A stretch of 64,000 nucleotides of DNA from Methylopila henanensis (GCF_042681025.1 NZ_JBHUER010000010.1:620001-684000), one strand, 5' to 3'; shown: positions 1 through 9,581, numbered from the stretch's first letter. The notes: generated by a model not told the origin, from the sequence alone. Numbers and translations are program-made.

Positions 1-1315
1 CGTCGGCGTAAGGCGCGGCGGAGGTGACCTCCGCGAACAGCGCGTCGGCGTCGAACGGGCCGCCGCAGGCGACGCCCAGCACGTGCTGCGCCAGCACGTC
101 GAGCGAGCCGGGCTTCGCGGCCTCCGCGTCCTGCTCGCCCGCGAGCGCCGCGGCCCGCGCCGCCTCGCACTCGATCACCTCGAAGCGGTTGGCGGGCACC
201 ATGATGGCCTTCGAGGGCTCGTCGAGCCGGTGGTTGGCGCGGCCCGTCCGCTGCAGCAGCCGCGAGGCGCCCTTCGGCGATCCCATGTGGACCACGAGGT
301 CGACGTCGCCCCAGTCGATGCCGAGGTCGAGCGTGGAGGTCGCGACCACCGCCTTCAGCCGGCCCTCGCCCATGGCGGCCTCCACCTTCCGGCGCTGGCC
401 GACGTCCAGCGAGCCGTGGTGGAGCGCGATCGGCAGCGTGTCGTCGTTGATGCGCCACAGCTCCTGAAACGTCAGCTCGGCCTGCGCACGGGTGTTGGCG
501 AAGATCAGCGTGGTCCTGTGGCGCTTGATCTCCTCGTAGATGGCCGGCAGCGCGTGCCGCCCGCCGTGCCCAGCCCAAGGCAGGCGCTCGCCGGTCTCGT
601 GGATCGTGATGTCCGGCGCCGCGCCGCCGCCGATCTCGACCAGTTCCGACATCGCGTGGCCGCTGCGCGGATCGACCAGCCAGCGGCGGAGCTCGTCCGG
701 ATCGCGGACCGTCGCGGACAACCCGGCGACGACGACGCCCGGCGCCAGCGCCCGGATGCGGGCGAGCGCCAGAGCCAGCTGGTCGCCGCGCTTGGTGGGG
801 CCGAGCGCGTGCAGCTCGTCCACCACCACGCGCTTCACCGTCTCGAACAGCCGGCCCGCGCTGGGATCGCCGATCAGCAGCGCGATCTGTTCCGGGGTCG
901 TAAGCAGGATGTCCGGCGGGCGCTCCTTCTGCCGCTTGCGCCGGGCGGCGGGCGTGTCGCCGGTCCTGCCTTCCACGCGGATGGGCAGACCCATCTCCGC
1001 GATCGGCCGCTCCAGATTGCGCGCGACGTCGACCGCGAGCGCCTTCAGCGGCGAGACGTAGAGCGTGTGGATTCCCGGAACGCCGATGTTCGAACGCCCG
1101 CCGGTCTCGGCTAGCTCCACCAGCGTCGGCAGGAAGCCGGCGAGCGTCTTGCCGGCCCCGGTCGGCGCGATCAGCAGCGCGGCGCGGCCGGCGCGGGCAT
1201 GGGCCAGGAGTTCGAGCTGGTGGACGCGCGGCGTCCAGCCCCGCCCGGCGAACCAGCGCGCGAAACGGTCGGGCAGGACGGCGGCGGCGGCGGCGGGAGG
1301 CTGAAACGCGGTCAC
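1..1315 (-). CDS. Ligase-associated DEXH-box DNA helicase (partial, C-terminus beyond window)
   Basis: ATP-dependent superfamily 2 helicase of the Lhr-like, ligase-associated type, which is usually encoded beside an ATP-dependent DNA ligase and assigned to DNA repair. Reading the minus strand from a GTG at 1315 gives an open frame to the window edge (about 438 codons). Walker A APTGAGKT is at residues 50-57, the DExH motif is DELH within VVVDELHAL, and helicase C-terminal motifs follow, including an LQRTGRANH-like motif VI. The N-terminus (WFAGRGWTPRVHQLELL) matches the family start, which supports the GTG. The remaining half of the protein and any ligase or phosphoesterase partner would lie to the left. 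It is divergent from the CobW-type gene. Confidence 0.88.
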   Translation of the reverse strand, partial: MTAFQPPAAAAAVLPDRFARWFAGRGWTPRVHQLELLAHARAGRAALLIAPTGAGKTLAGFLPTLVELAETGGRSNIGVPGIHTLYVSPLKALAVDVARNLERPIAEMGLPIRVEGRTGDTPAARRKRQKERPPDILLTTPEQIALLIGDPSAGRLFETVKRVVVDELHALGPTKRGDQLALALARIRALAPGVVVAGLSATVRDPDELRRWLVDPRSGHAMSELVEIGGGAAPDITIHETGERLPWAGHGGRHALPAIYEEIKRHRTTLIFANTRAQAELTFQELWRINDDTLPIALHHGSLDVGQRRKVEAAMGEGRLKAVVATSTLDLGIDWGDVDLVVHMGSPKGASRLLQRTGRANHRLDEPSKAIMVPANRFEVIECEAARAAALAGEQDAEAAKPGSLDVLAQHVLGVACGGPFDADALFAEVTSAAPYAD

Positions 1316-1398
1316 GCGCCTGAGATAAGCGCGCCGCGCGCGACGGGGAGTGGCGATGCGCGCTTCTCGCGGCGTGCGGCGCTTGTTACGACCGCGGC

Positions 1399-2436
1399 AT
1401 GAACGATCCCCGCCGTCCGGCTCCCATTCCGCTCGTCCTGCTGACCGGCTTCCTCGGCGCGGGCAAGACGACGCTGCTCAACCGCATGCTGCGCGACCCG
1501 GCCCTTGCGGGCGCGGCGGTGGTGGTGAACGAACTGGGCGAGATCGGCGTCGACCATCTGCTGGTGGAGCACGCCGAGGAGGGCGTGGTGGCGCTCGCGG
1601 GCGGCTGCCTGTGCTGCTCGCTGCGCGGCGATCTGATCGTGACGCTCGAGGAGCTTCTGAAGGCGCGCGACAACGGCCGCATCCCGCCGTTCGACCGGCT
1701 GGTGCTGGAGACCACCGGTCTCGCCGATCCGGTTCCGACCCTCCAGACGCTGACCCTGCACCCCTACCTCGCGATGCGCTACCGGCTCGCCGCCGTCGTC
1801 GCGGTGGTGGACGCCGCGCGCGGCGCGGAGACGCTGGCCGAGCACCCGGAAGCCGCGCGCCAGGTCGCCATGGCGGATCGGGTGCTGCTGTCGAAGACCG
1901 ACGTCGCGACGCCAGACGAGCGGGCCGCGACCGAAGGCCTGATCGCGAGGCTGGCGCCCATGGCCGAGCTCCGGACGGCCGCGGACGCCCCGACCGCCGC
2001 GATCGTCGCCGCCGTGGAGGCGCCGGCGCGCGATCTGGACGCCGCTCCGCTCGGTCATGGCGCGATCCGCTCCGTGGCGCTCGAGAGCGAGGCGCCGCTC
2101 ACCCGTGGGGCCTACGATCTTTTCGTGGAGCTGCTGCGCTCCGCCCACGCGCCCAAGCTGCTGCGCCTGAAGGGTCTGGTGCGGCTTGCGGAGGAGCCCG
2201 ACCGCCCCCTGGTGCTGCAGGGCGTGCGCCACGTCTTCGCCGAGCCGCGCTTCCTCGACGCCTGGCCGGACGACGATCGCCGCACCCGCCTCGTCGCCAT
2301 CGGCGAGAACCTGGAGCCGGACCTGCTCGCCCGCCTCTACGCGGCGTTCGCCGGGCGCCCCGCCTCCGACACGGCCGACGCCGCCGCGCTGACCGCCAAC
2401 CCCCTCGCGCCGCGGAGCGGCGGTCTGCTCGGCTAG
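1399..2436 (+). CDS. CobW/P47K-type G3E GTPase, putative metallochaperone
   Basis: A 345-residue G3E-family P-loop GTPase. Such proteins (CobW, YeiR, ZNG1) insert or traffic metal ions, often zinc or cobalt. The P-loop GFLGAGKTT is at residues 17-25, the invariant metal-binding GGCLCC at 68-73, an ExxG-type switch (ETTGLADP) follows, and SKTD serves as the NKxD base-recognition motif. The C-terminal third fits the CobW_C domain. No histidine-rich metal-binding loop is visible, unlike many zinc-responsive members, and there is no Zur-like operator or metal gene beside it, so the metal is not identified. The ATG at 1399 lies 83 bp from the divergent helicase start. Confidence 0.87.
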   Translation: MNDPRRPAPIPLVLLTGFLGAGKTTLLNRMLRDPALAGAAVVVNELGEIGVDHLLVEHAEEGVVALAGGCLCCSLRGDLIVTLEELLKARDNGRIPPFDRLVLETTGLADPVPTLQTLTLHPYLAMRYRLAAVVAVVDAARGAETLAEHPEAARQVAMADRVLLSKTDVATPDERAATEGLIARLAPMAELRTAADAPTAAIVAAVEAPARDLDAAPLGHGAIRSVALESEAPLTRGAYDLFVELLRSAHAPKLLRLKGLVRLAEEPDRPLVLQGVRHVFAEPRFLDAWPDDDRRTRLVAIGENLEPDLLARLYAAFAGRPASDTADAAALTANPLAPRSGGLLG

Positions 2437-2562
2437 CTTCTGCGATCAAAACCGTGTCGCGGGCTGGACTTCGCAGCGGCGACCGGGCTTCATTCGAGCC
2501 CAAAGCAGGACGCGCCGACATGACCGCTCACGGTCTCGGACAACGGCGCGCGGGAGGATCGC

Positions 2563-4374
2563 ATGAACGCTCCGTCACGCCTCACGCGCGAATGGAGATT
2601 TCTCAGAGGCGCCATCAGAGCGCTGAAAGCGACAACGCACATCGGCCGCAACCGGACGCGGGTCTTCCCCCACGTCATCGCCGAACTCGCCGCGGCCCAT
2701 CGCGACCGGCCGGCGCTGATCTCGGACAAGGAGAGCTTCAGCTACGCCGAGCTCGACGCCCGCGCCAACCGCTACGCGCGCTGGGCGGGGGCCAACGGCG
2801 TCGGCAAGGGCGACGTGGTCGCGCTGATGATGGCGAACCGGCCCGACTATCTGGCGTTCTGGATCGGCGTCACGCGGGTGGGCGGCGCGGTGGCGCTGCT
2901 CAACACCAATCTTGCCGGCGCGCCGCTCGCGCACTGCGTCTCGATCGTGCGTCCGAAGCACGTGATCGTGGGCGCGAGCCTCGCGCAGGCCTATGCGAGC
3001 GCGCACCCGCTGGTCGCGCTCGACCCGAAGCCCGCCGTCTGGGCCCATGGCGGCGACGCGGAGGGCTGGCCGCGCGTCGACGCCGCCGCCGAGGCGCTGT
3101 CCGGCGACCCGCTGCCGCCGCAGGAGCTGCCTGAGCTCTCGATCGACGACCGGGCGCTGTTCATCTACACGAGCGGCACCACCGGCATGCCGAAGGCCGC
3201 CAACATCAACCACTACCGGTTGATGGCGATCAGCCACGGCTTCATGGGCGCGATGGACATCCGCCCGGACGACCGCATGTACGACTGCCTGCCGATGTAC
3301 CACACGGTCGGCGGAGTGATCGCGGCCGGAAGCCCGCTGCTCGCGGGCGCCTCGGTGGTCATCCGCGAGAAGTTCCAGGCCAGCCGGTTCTGGCGGGACG
3401 TGGTCGAGACCGAATGCACGCTGATCGAATACATCGGCGAGCTCTGTCGCTACCTCGTGCACACGCCCAGCTGCCCCGACGAGAAGCGGCACAAGGTCCG
3501 GCTCGCCTGCGGCAACGGCCTGCGGCCGGACGTCTGGCCGGCCTTCGCCGAGCGCTTCAAAATCCCGACGATCCTCGAATGGTACGCGGCGACGGAAGGC
3601 AACGTCGCGCTGTTCAACTTCGACGGCATGCCGGGCGCGGTCGGCCGCATCGCGCCCTATCTCCGCTGGAAGTTCCCGACGAAGATCATCCGTTTCGACG
3701 TCGAGGCCGGCGAGGCAGTGCGCGGCCCGGACGGGCGCTGCATCGAGTGTGACGTCGGCGAGGTCGGCGAGATCGTCGGCAAGATCCTGAACGATCCCTC
3801 CAAGCCCTCGATGCGCTTCGAGGGCTACGCCGACGCGGAGGCGACCAGCAAGAAGGTGCTGACCGACGCGTTCGAGCCCGGCGACCGCTGGTTCCGCACC
3901 GGCGACCTGATGCGGCAGGACGCGCAGGGCTATTTCTACTTCGTCGACCGGGTCGGCGACACCTTCCGCTGGCGCGGCGAAAACGTCGCGACCTCGGAGG
4001 TGTCGGAGACCATCTCGGTGTTCCCCGGCGTCGAGGAAGTGACGGTCTACGGCGTCGATCTGCCCGGCTATGACGGCCGGGCCGGCATGGCGCTGATCGT
4101 GCCCGCCGCCGGCGACAGCCTGGACCTCGAAGGCCTTTACGCCCATCTCGCGCAGAACCTGCCGGCCTACGCCCGCCCCGTCTTCCTGCGGATCGGGATC
4201 GGGCTCGAGATCACCGGCACGTTCAAGCAGCGCAAGGTCGAGCTCGTGAAGGACGGCGCGAACCCGGCCATCGTGCCGGACCCGCTCTATCTCGCCCATC
4301 CGGTCGAACGCCGCTACGTCCCGCTCGACGCCGAGCTCTACGACGCGCTCGCGACCAAGCGCGTCCGCCTGTAG
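2563..4374 (+). CDS. Long-chain (FadD6-like) acyl-CoA synthetase
   Basis: A 603-residue ANL-superfamily adenylating enzyme of the very-long-chain/FATP type (FadD6-like), which activates fatty acids to acyl-CoA using ATP. The AMP-binding P-loop IYTSGTTGMPKAANINHY lies near residue 200, the YAATEGN segment contributes the adenine-binding region, and the C-terminal hinge DRVGDTFRWRGENVAT is characteristic of FATP/FadD6 proteins. The length is normal. It follows the GTPase gene by 126 bp on the same strand and is probably its own transcription unit. It converges with the L,D-transpeptidase gene with only one base between stop codons. The chain-length preference cannot be read from sequence. Confidence 0.9.
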   Translation: MNAPSRLTREWRFLRGAIRALKATTHIGRNRTRVFPHVIAELAAAHRDRPALISDKESFSYAELDARANRYARWAGANGVGKGDVVALMMANRPDYLAFWIGVTRVGGAVALLNTNLAGAPLAHCVSIVRPKHVIVGASLAQAYASAHPLVALDPKPAVWAHGGDAEGWPRVDAAAEALSGDPLPPQELPELSIDDRALFIYTSGTTGMPKAANINHYRLMAISHGFMGAMDIRPDDRMYDCLPMYHTVGGVIAAGSPLLAGASVVIREKFQASRFWRDVVETECTLIEYIGELCRYLVHTPSCPDEKRHKVRLACGNGLRPDVWPAFAERFKIPTILEWYAATEGNVALFNFDGMPGAVGRIAPYLRWKFPTKIIRFDVEAGEAVRGPDGRCIECDVGEVGEIVGKILNDPSKPSMRFEGYADAEATSKKVLTDAFEPGDRWFRTGDLMRQDAQGYFYFVDRVGDTFRWRGENVATSEVSETISVFPGVEEVTVYGVDLPGYDGRAGMALIVPAAGDSLDLEGLYAHLAQNLPAYARPVFLRIGIGLEITGTFKQRKVELVKDGANPAIVPDPLYLAHPVERRYVPLDAELYDALATKRVRL

Positions 4375-4375
4375 C

Positions 4376-5092
4376 TCAGACCGGCCCGTAATCCGACGGC
4401 GCCTCGACCAGCGACGCCGGGCCGTCCTGAAGCACCACGACCGGCGTGTCGCGCGGCACGCGGGCGTAGAGATCGATGATGTCCTGGTTGAACAGCCGGA
4501 TGCAGCCGCTGGAGACGGCCTTGCCGATCGACCAGGGTTCGGAGGTGCCATGGATGCGGAACAGCGTGTCGCGGTCGCCCTGGAACAGGTAGAGCGCGCG
4601 CGGCCCGAGCGGATTGTCGAGCCCCGGCTCGACGCCGCCGGCGTAGGGGCCGTAGCGCTCCGGCTCCCGCGCGATCATGTCCCGGGTCGGCGTCCAGCGC
4701 GGCCACTCGGCCTTGCGGCCGACGCGCGCGTTGCCCTCGAACTCGAGCCCCGCCTTGCCGACGCCGATGCCGTAACGCATCGCCATGCCGCCTTCCTGCA
4801 CGAGGTAGAGGTAGCGGGCGCGCGTGTCGACGACGAGCGTGCCGGGACGCTCGTAGGTGTCGTAGGCCACGAGCTGCCGCAGCCACTTCGCGTCGACGCG
4901 CGAGATGTCGGTCGCGGGCAGCGGAAACCGCTCGTCGGGCATCGCGCCGTAGCGCGCCACCGTCGCCGGATCGTGTCGCGACGCGGAGACGGGCTGCTTG
5001 ACGGTCGCGCAGGCCGCGAGGGCCATCGGCATAAGCGCAAGCAGCGCGGCGCGGCGGGACAGGACGGGCAGGCGGGACATCGGGATTCTCAC
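4376..5092 (-). CDS. L,D-transpeptidase (YkuD domain) lipoprotein
   Basis: A 238-residue peptidoglycan L,D-transpeptidase that would form 3-3 crosslinks or attach proteins to murein. The N-terminus is a lipoprotein signal, with basic residues, a hydrophobic stretch and lipobox LAAC at 25-28, so the mature protein should be membrane-anchored in the periplasm. The YkuD catalytic signature is intact: His181 in HGTSEPWSIG and Cys197 in SSGCIRL, followed by NQDIIDLY. Another in-frame ATG four codons downstream is possible. Hyphomicrobiales rely heavily on L,D-crosslinks and carry many paralogues, so the specific role is unclear. It is divergent from the DUF924 gene across about 200 bp. Confidence 0.9.
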   Translation of the reverse strand: MRIPMSRLPVLSRRAALLALMPMALAACATVKQPVSASRHDPATVARYGAMPDERFPLPATDISRVDAKWLRQLVAYDTYERPGTLVVDTRARYLYLVQEGGMAMRYGIGVGKAGLEFEGNARVGRKAEWPRWTPTRDMIAREPERYGPYAGGVEPGLDNPLGPRALYLFQGDRDTLFRIHGTSEPWSIGKAVSSGCIRLFNQDIIDLYARVPRDTPVVVLQDGPASLVEAPSDYGPV

Positions 5093-5293
5093 ACAGGCTG
5101 CGCCGGCGCGGGCGGCGTCATTCGGGGGAAGCGCTCAGTCGCGCCGGATTCGGGCGCCGCGCGGGCGCGATCGGAGCAGAACTAAGACGGACATCTTGAG
5201 GTTGCTTAAAGGACACACACATTTTTGGCCTGCTGCGGAAACCGCGGCGGAACGAACGCCGGACTTCCATGACGATTTCGTGAGGAATACTTG

Positions 5294-5872
5294 ATGCCGA
5301 TTGCAGACGCCGCGCCCCGTCGCCGCGCCACGCCGCGGGAGGCGCTCGCGGTGGTCGCGTTCTGGCGCGCCGCAGGTCGGTCCCGTTGGTTTGCGCAAGA
5401 TGACGTGTTCGACCGGATGGTCCGCGCCCGGCTCGGCCGGCTGCGCGACGCCGCGGCGGCCGGGGCGCTCGACCACTGGGCGGACACCGCGCCGGGGGCG
5501 CTCGCGCTGCTCATCCTGCTGGACCAGGCGCCGCGCAACCTGTTCCGCGGCGACGCCCGGGCGTTCGCCACCGACGCGCTCGCCGTCGAGGTGGCGCGGC
5601 GGGCCGTGGCGCGCAGGTTCGACCGCAGGACCGCCCGGCCGATGCGCAGCTTCTTCTATCTGCCGTTCGAGCACGCCGAGGACCACGCGCTGCAGGCCCT
5701 CTGCGTCCGGCTGTTCTCGGCGGACGGAGATCGCGACGGCCTCGCCTGGGCGGAGCTGCACGCCGACATCATCGCCCGTTTCGGCCGCTTTCCTCACCGC
5801 AACCCGGCGCTCGGGCGCGAAACGACCGACCACGAACGCGAGTATCTCGAAAACGACGGCTTCAAGGGCTAG
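5294..5872 (+). CDS. DUF924 family protein
   Basis: A 192-residue protein of the DUF924 (YcjX-unrelated, TPR-like helical) family, found widely in proteobacteria and eukaryotes with no established biochemical role. The family's hallmarks are visible: an N-terminal segment ending in a tryptophan-rich FWRAAGRSRWF motif, a central ILLDQAPRNLFRG, then FFYLPFEHAEDHALQ and the terminal RFGRFPHRNPALGR. I chose the ATG at 5294 because GAGGA ends seven bases upstream; a TTG directly before it would add one residue. The 73 bp that follow separate it from the flippase-fusion gene, so they may be cotranscribed. Confidence 0.85.
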   Translation: MPIADAAPRRRATPREALAVVAFWRAAGRSRWFAQDDVFDRMVRARLGRLRDAAAAGALDHWADTAPGALALLILLDQAPRNLFRGDARAFATDALAVEVARRAVARRFDRRTARPMRSFFYLPFEHAEDHALQALCVRLFSADGDRDGLAWAELHADIIARFGRFPHRNPALGRETTDHEREYLENDGFKG

Positions 5873-5945
5873 TTTCGTTTACGCTCTTCCCGAACCTCTC
5901 TTTAAGCGCGCATGGGTTAGATCGCCGCATCCGACAGGATGGGAC

Positions 5946-8615
5946 ATGGCCAAGATGCCGAGCGACGCCAGCGCGCCCTTCGATCAGGCGCACCGCACCG
6001 ACCACGCCGCCGACCGGAGCCGCTTCGCGGCGCTCGGCGGGCGCGTGCGCCGGCTGCTGGCCGACCGATCGGACACCGCCGTCGCGAAGAAGGTCGCCGG
6101 CGGCGCCTTCCTGTTCCGCGTCGGCAACGCCGGCATCGCCTTCGCGTCGCAGATCCTGCTCGCGCGCTGGATGGGCGAGGGCGAATACGGCATCTACGTC
6201 TATGTCTGGACCTGGGTCCTGCTGCTCGGCGGCGTGACGAGCCTCGGCCTCGCCTCCTCCCCGCAGCGCTTCATCCCGGAATACGCCGACTCCGGCGAGA
6301 ACGCTCTTCTGCGCGGCTTCCTGCTCGGCAGCCGCCTGCTGTCGATGCTGTTCGCGACCATCCTGACCACGGTCGGGCTGCTCGGGCTGTGGCTGTTCGG
6401 CGAACACCTGTCGAGCTGGGCCGTCATTCCGCTGTATCTCGCGCTGATCTGCGTGCCGATGTACGTGCTGACCGACGTCCAGGACGGCATCGCGCGCTCC
6501 CACAACTGGATCGACGTCGCGCTGGCCCCAGCCTATCTCGTGCGGCCGCTGCTGATCCTCGGGCTGCTCGCCATTCTGAGCTACGAGCACTACGCCCCGA
6601 CCGCGGTCACCGCGATGGCGGCGACGATCGTGGCCACGTGGCTGACGGCGCTCGCCCAGCTCGCGTTGCTGGAGCGACGCCTGGCGGCCAAGGTCCCCCC
6701 CGGCCCGCGCGCCTACGCCCCGCGCCTCTGGATGAAGGTGTCGCTGCCGATCTTCATGGTCGAGGGCTTCTACCTGCTGCTCGCCTACACCGACATCCTC
6801 GTGCTCTCGATGTTCGTCGAGCCCCACCAGGTCGGCGTCTACTACGCGTCGGTGAAGGTGATGTCGCTCGTCGCCTTCGTGTCGTTCTCGGTTTCGGCGG
6901 CGGTGGCCCACCGCTTCACCGAGTACTCGGTCGCAGGCGACCGCGAGCGGCTGGAGACCATGGTGCGCGACGCCGCGCGCTGGACCTTCTGGCCGTCGCT
7001 CGCGGGCTGCGCGCTGCTGCTCGCTTTCGGCTGGCCGATCCTGTGGCTGTTCGGCGAGGCGTTCACCGCGGGCTATCCGCTGCTGTTCGCGATCGCGATC
7101 GGCCTGCTCGCCCGCGCCACCGTCGGCCCGCTCGAACGCCTGCTCAACATGCTCGGCCAGCAGAACATCTGCGCCGCGGTCTATGGCAGCGCCTTCGTGC
7201 TCAACCTCTCGCTGGCGCTCCTGCTGGTCCCCCGCTTCGGCACGATGGGCGCCGCCGCCGCCACCTCCATCACGCTGGTGATCGAGTCCGCGCTGCTGTT
7301 CCTGATAACGCGACGTCGGCTCGGCCTCGGCGCCCTGCCCTGGGGATCGGGCCCCCGCACGCCGCGCGAACCGCATCTGTCGAGCGACGCGGTGACGGAC
7401 GCCGTCGCCCTGCCCTTCCTGTCAGGCGCCGATCTCGGCGAGGCGGCGGCGGATAGCCCCTCCAGCATGGTCCACGCCTACGAATTCCTGGACATCGAGA
7501 CGATCGCCGCCCGCCGGGCGGACTGGGACGACCTCGTCGGCCGGGCGTTGGAGCCGAACGTGTTCTGCGAGCCGGAGTTCGCGATCCCGGCGGCGCGCGG
7601 GCTGTCGGCCATGCGCGACGTCCGTTTCGCCACAGTATGGCGCGCCGCGCCGGGCGAGTCGCGCCGCCTGGTCGCGCTCGCGGCCATCGTGCCGCTCCGG
7701 CTTTCCGGGCTGCGCGCGGTCTTCTCCACGACGCATTGGGCGTATTTCGGGGCGCTCGGCCAGCCGCTTGTGGCGGACGATCGGCCCGCGGCGGCGATCG
7801 AGGCGCTGTTCGACGGACTGGCCGCGGACGGGCACCGCGTGTTCCAGTTTCGCTTCCTGCCGGAGCACGGCGCGACCGCAGGCGCCATTCGCGCGGCGCT
7901 CTCCGCCTCCGGCCGCTCCTTCGCGCGCATCGACAGCCACGCGCGCGCCATGCTCGCGACATCGCTCGACGCCGAGGCCTACCTCACCCAGTCGCTGTCG
8001 TCGAAGAAGCTGAAAGAGCTGCGCCGTCAGCTCCGCCGCCTCGGCGATGACGGTCCCGTGGCCTTCGTGGAAAGCCGCGGCGAGAGCGACGTCGCCGCCG
8101 CGATCGAGCGCTTCATCGATGTCGAGGCCAAGGGCTGGAAGGGCGCCGTCCGCAGCGCGCTGAAGGACAACCCCCGCCAGACCGCCATGGTCCGTTCGCT
8201 GTTCGCCGAGCGGGCCCGCCGGGACGAGGCGCGGGTGCTGGAGCTGACGCTCGACGGCAAGACCGTCGCCATCGGCCTCGTGCTGACCAGCGGCCGCCGC
8301 GCCTGGTTCTACAAGATCGCCTACGACGAGGCGTTCGCGCGCTGCTCGCCGGGCGTCCAGCTCACGATCGAACTGACCCGCCGCCTGATCGAGGATCGCG
8401 CGATCGACGCGACGGACTCCACGGCGATCGCCAACCACCCCATGATCGACCATATCTGGCGGGAGCGTCTCGAACTCGCCGACTGGGTCGTCTCCACGAG
8501 ACCAGGCCCGGCGCGCCTGCGGCTCGCGTTCGCCGTCCGCGCCGAACTTGGTCGACGCCGCCTCCGCGCCGCGCTGCGCGACCTCTATCACCGCGTGAAG
8601 GAAAGAGCACAATGA
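5946..8615 (+). CDS. Polysaccharide flippase (MOP/RfbX-like) fused to a GNAT-type acyltransferase
   Basis: An 889-residue two-domain protein. Residues about 40-470 are a multi-pass MOP-superfamily transporter, starting with AGGAFLFRVGNAGIAF and followed by about 12-14 hydrophobic segments, as in lipopolysaccharide or exopolysaccharide O-unit flippases. After a polar linker, residues about 508-889 form a BioF2/FemX-like GNAT domain (Acetyltransf_6 type): SSKKLKELRRQLRRL, then a GWKG element, then LVLTSGRRAWFYKIAYDE. The open frame runs on upstream to 5301, but that stretch overlaps DUF924 out of frame, so the ATG at 5946 is the sensible start. Its stop overlaps the next gene by four bases (ATGA). 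I infer glycan export coupled to cytoplasmic acylation of the glycan or lipid carrier. Confidence 0.85.
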   Translation: MAKMPSDASAPFDQAHRTDHAADRSRFAALGGRVRRLLADRSDTAVAKKVAGGAFLFRVGNAGIAFASQILLARWMGEGEYGIYVYVWTWVLLLGGVTSLGLASSPQRFIPEYADSGENALLRGFLLGSRLLSMLFATILTTVGLLGLWLFGEHLSSWAVIPLYLALICVPMYVLTDVQDGIARSHNWIDVALAPAYLVRPLLILGLLAILSYEHYAPTAVTAMAATIVATWLTALAQLALLERRLAAKVPPGPRAYAPRLWMKVSLPIFMVEGFYLLLAYTDILVLSMFVEPHQVGVYYASVKVMSLVAFVSFSVSAAVAHRFTEYSVAGDRERLETMVRDAARWTFWPSLAGCALLLAFGWPILWLFGEAFTAGYPLLFAIAIGLLARATVGPLERLLNMLGQQNICAAVYGSAFVLNLSLALLLVPRFGTMGAAAATSITLVIESALLFLITRRRLGLGALPWGSGPRTPREPHLSSDAVTDAVALPFLSGADLGEAAADSPSSMVHAYEFLDIETIAARRADWDDLVGRALEPNVFCEPEFAIPAARGLSAMRDVRFATVWRAAPGESRRLVALAAIVPLRLSGLRAVFSTTHWAYFGALGQPLVADDRPAAAIEALFDGLAADGHRVFQFRFLPEHGATAGAIRAALSASGRSFARIDSHARAMLATSLDAEAYLTQSLSSKKLKELRRQLRRLGDDGPVAFVESRGESDVAAAIERFIDVEAKGWKGAVRSALKDNPRQTAMVRSLFAERARRDEARVLELTLDGKTVAIGLVLTSGRRAWFYKIAYDEAFARCSPGVQLTIELTRRLIEDRAIDATDSTAIANHPMIDHIWRERLELADWVVSTRPGPARLRLAFAVRAELGRRRLRAALRDLYHRVKERAQ

Positions 8616-9565
8616 CCGCCATGCTCCGCGCCGCAGCCGCCGACCTCTCCGAGCGCTACCCGCTGCGCCCGTTCCCGATCGAGCATCAGCTCGTGGGCCA
8701 TCCGCTGCTGCAGCTTCCCCGCCTGATCGAGCTGACCAAGCAGCTCGAGAAGGACCGGATCGAGTACAATTCCGGTAAGCTGAACCCGAACCAGAAGGCC
8801 GAGGACACGCCCCTGGTCGACCTGCCGCCGGAAGAAGTCGTCGCGAAGATCGAGACCGCCGGCGCCTGGATGGTGCTGAAGCGGGTCGAAAGCGTGCCGG
8901 AATATCGCGCCCTGCTTGAGGAGGCGCTCGGCTCGCTCGCCCGCGCTCTCGGACATGCCAATCTCGACGCCGCCAACTTCCGCGACATCGAGGGCTACAT
9001 CTTCGTGTCCTCCGCGAACTCGGTTACGCCGTTCCATTGCGACAACGAGGACAACTTCTTCGTGCAGGTGCACGGCCCGAAATTCTTCCACCTGTTCGAC
9101 AACGAGGACCGCTCGCTGGTCTCCGAGGAGGATCTCGAGAGCGCGCCGTCGAAGCACCGCAACCTGACCTACGATCCGAAGTTCGAGAGCCGGGCCACGG
9201 TCTACGGCCTGAAGCCGGGACAGGGCGTGTTCGTGCCCTATCAGGTGCCGCACTGGGTGCGCACCGGCGACAGCTACTCGATCTCGATGGCGATCACCTG
9301 GCGCTCCGCCGCGGTGGTGCGGCACAACAAGCTGATCTTCATGAACGCCTGGCTGCGTGAGAAGGGCTTCCCGCAGGCCGCTCCCGGCGCAAAGCCGGCG
9401 CTCGACGGGCTGAAGGTCGCGGCCTACACCGCCGCGCGGTCGGCGCTTGAGCCGCTGCGCAAGAGCGAGCGCATGCGCCGCCTGCTCCGTTCGGTCGTCT
9501 TCGGCAAGAAGGCCAACTACTTCTACGAGGCGCAGAAGGCCGCCGAGCAGAAGAAGGCGGCCTGA
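8612..9565 (+). CDS. JmjC-like cupin (Cupin_8) protein
   Basis: A 317-residue double-stranded beta-helix protein like the bacterial JmjC/Cupin_8 group, many of which are Fe(II)/2-oxoglutarate hydroxylases. The metal triad is visible as His142-x-Asp144 in PFHCDNEDNFF and His214 in VPHWVRTGDSYS, with a core VQVHGPKFFHLF. The ATG overlaps the stop of the flippase fusion by four bases, so the two are translationally coupled and probably act in one envelope-glycan or lipid modification pathway. The last 60 residues are basic and helical and lie outside the cupin core. Hydroxylase activity and substrate are inferred only; a purely structural cupin role is possible. Confidence 0.82.
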   Translation: MTAMLRAAAADLSERYPLRPFPIEHQLVGHPLLQLPRLIELTKQLEKDRIEYNSGKLNPNQKAEDTPLVDLPPEEVVAKIETAGAWMVLKRVESVPEYRALLEEALGSLARALGHANLDAANFRDIEGYIFVSSANSVTPFHCDNEDNFFVQVHGPKFFHLFDNEDRSLVSEEDLESAPSKHRNLTYDPKFESRATVYGLKPGQGVFVPYQVPHWVRTGDSYSISMAITWRSAAVVRHNKLIFMNAWLREKGFPQAAPGAKPALDGLKVAAYTAARSALEPLRKSERMRRLLRSVVFGKKANYFYEAQKAAEQKKAA

Positions 9566-9581
9566 CGTCGAAACGTCGTCT

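Noticed and set aside
83..1114. Long plus-strand open frame of 343 codons
   Set aside because: It is the antisense of the ligase-associated helicase; its product is Arg/Ala-rich without any domain, and the minus strand has all helicase motifs.
1350..3134. 594-codon plus-strand frame across the GTPase and acyl-CoA synthetase genes
   Set aside because: Arg/Gly-rich translation in the wrong frame of two recognisable genes; typical of high-GC shadow frames.
5301..5945. N-terminal extension of the flippase-GNAT frame
   Set aside because: It overlaps the DUF924 gene out of frame and has no flippase features; the ATG at 5946 gives a normal flippase N-terminus.
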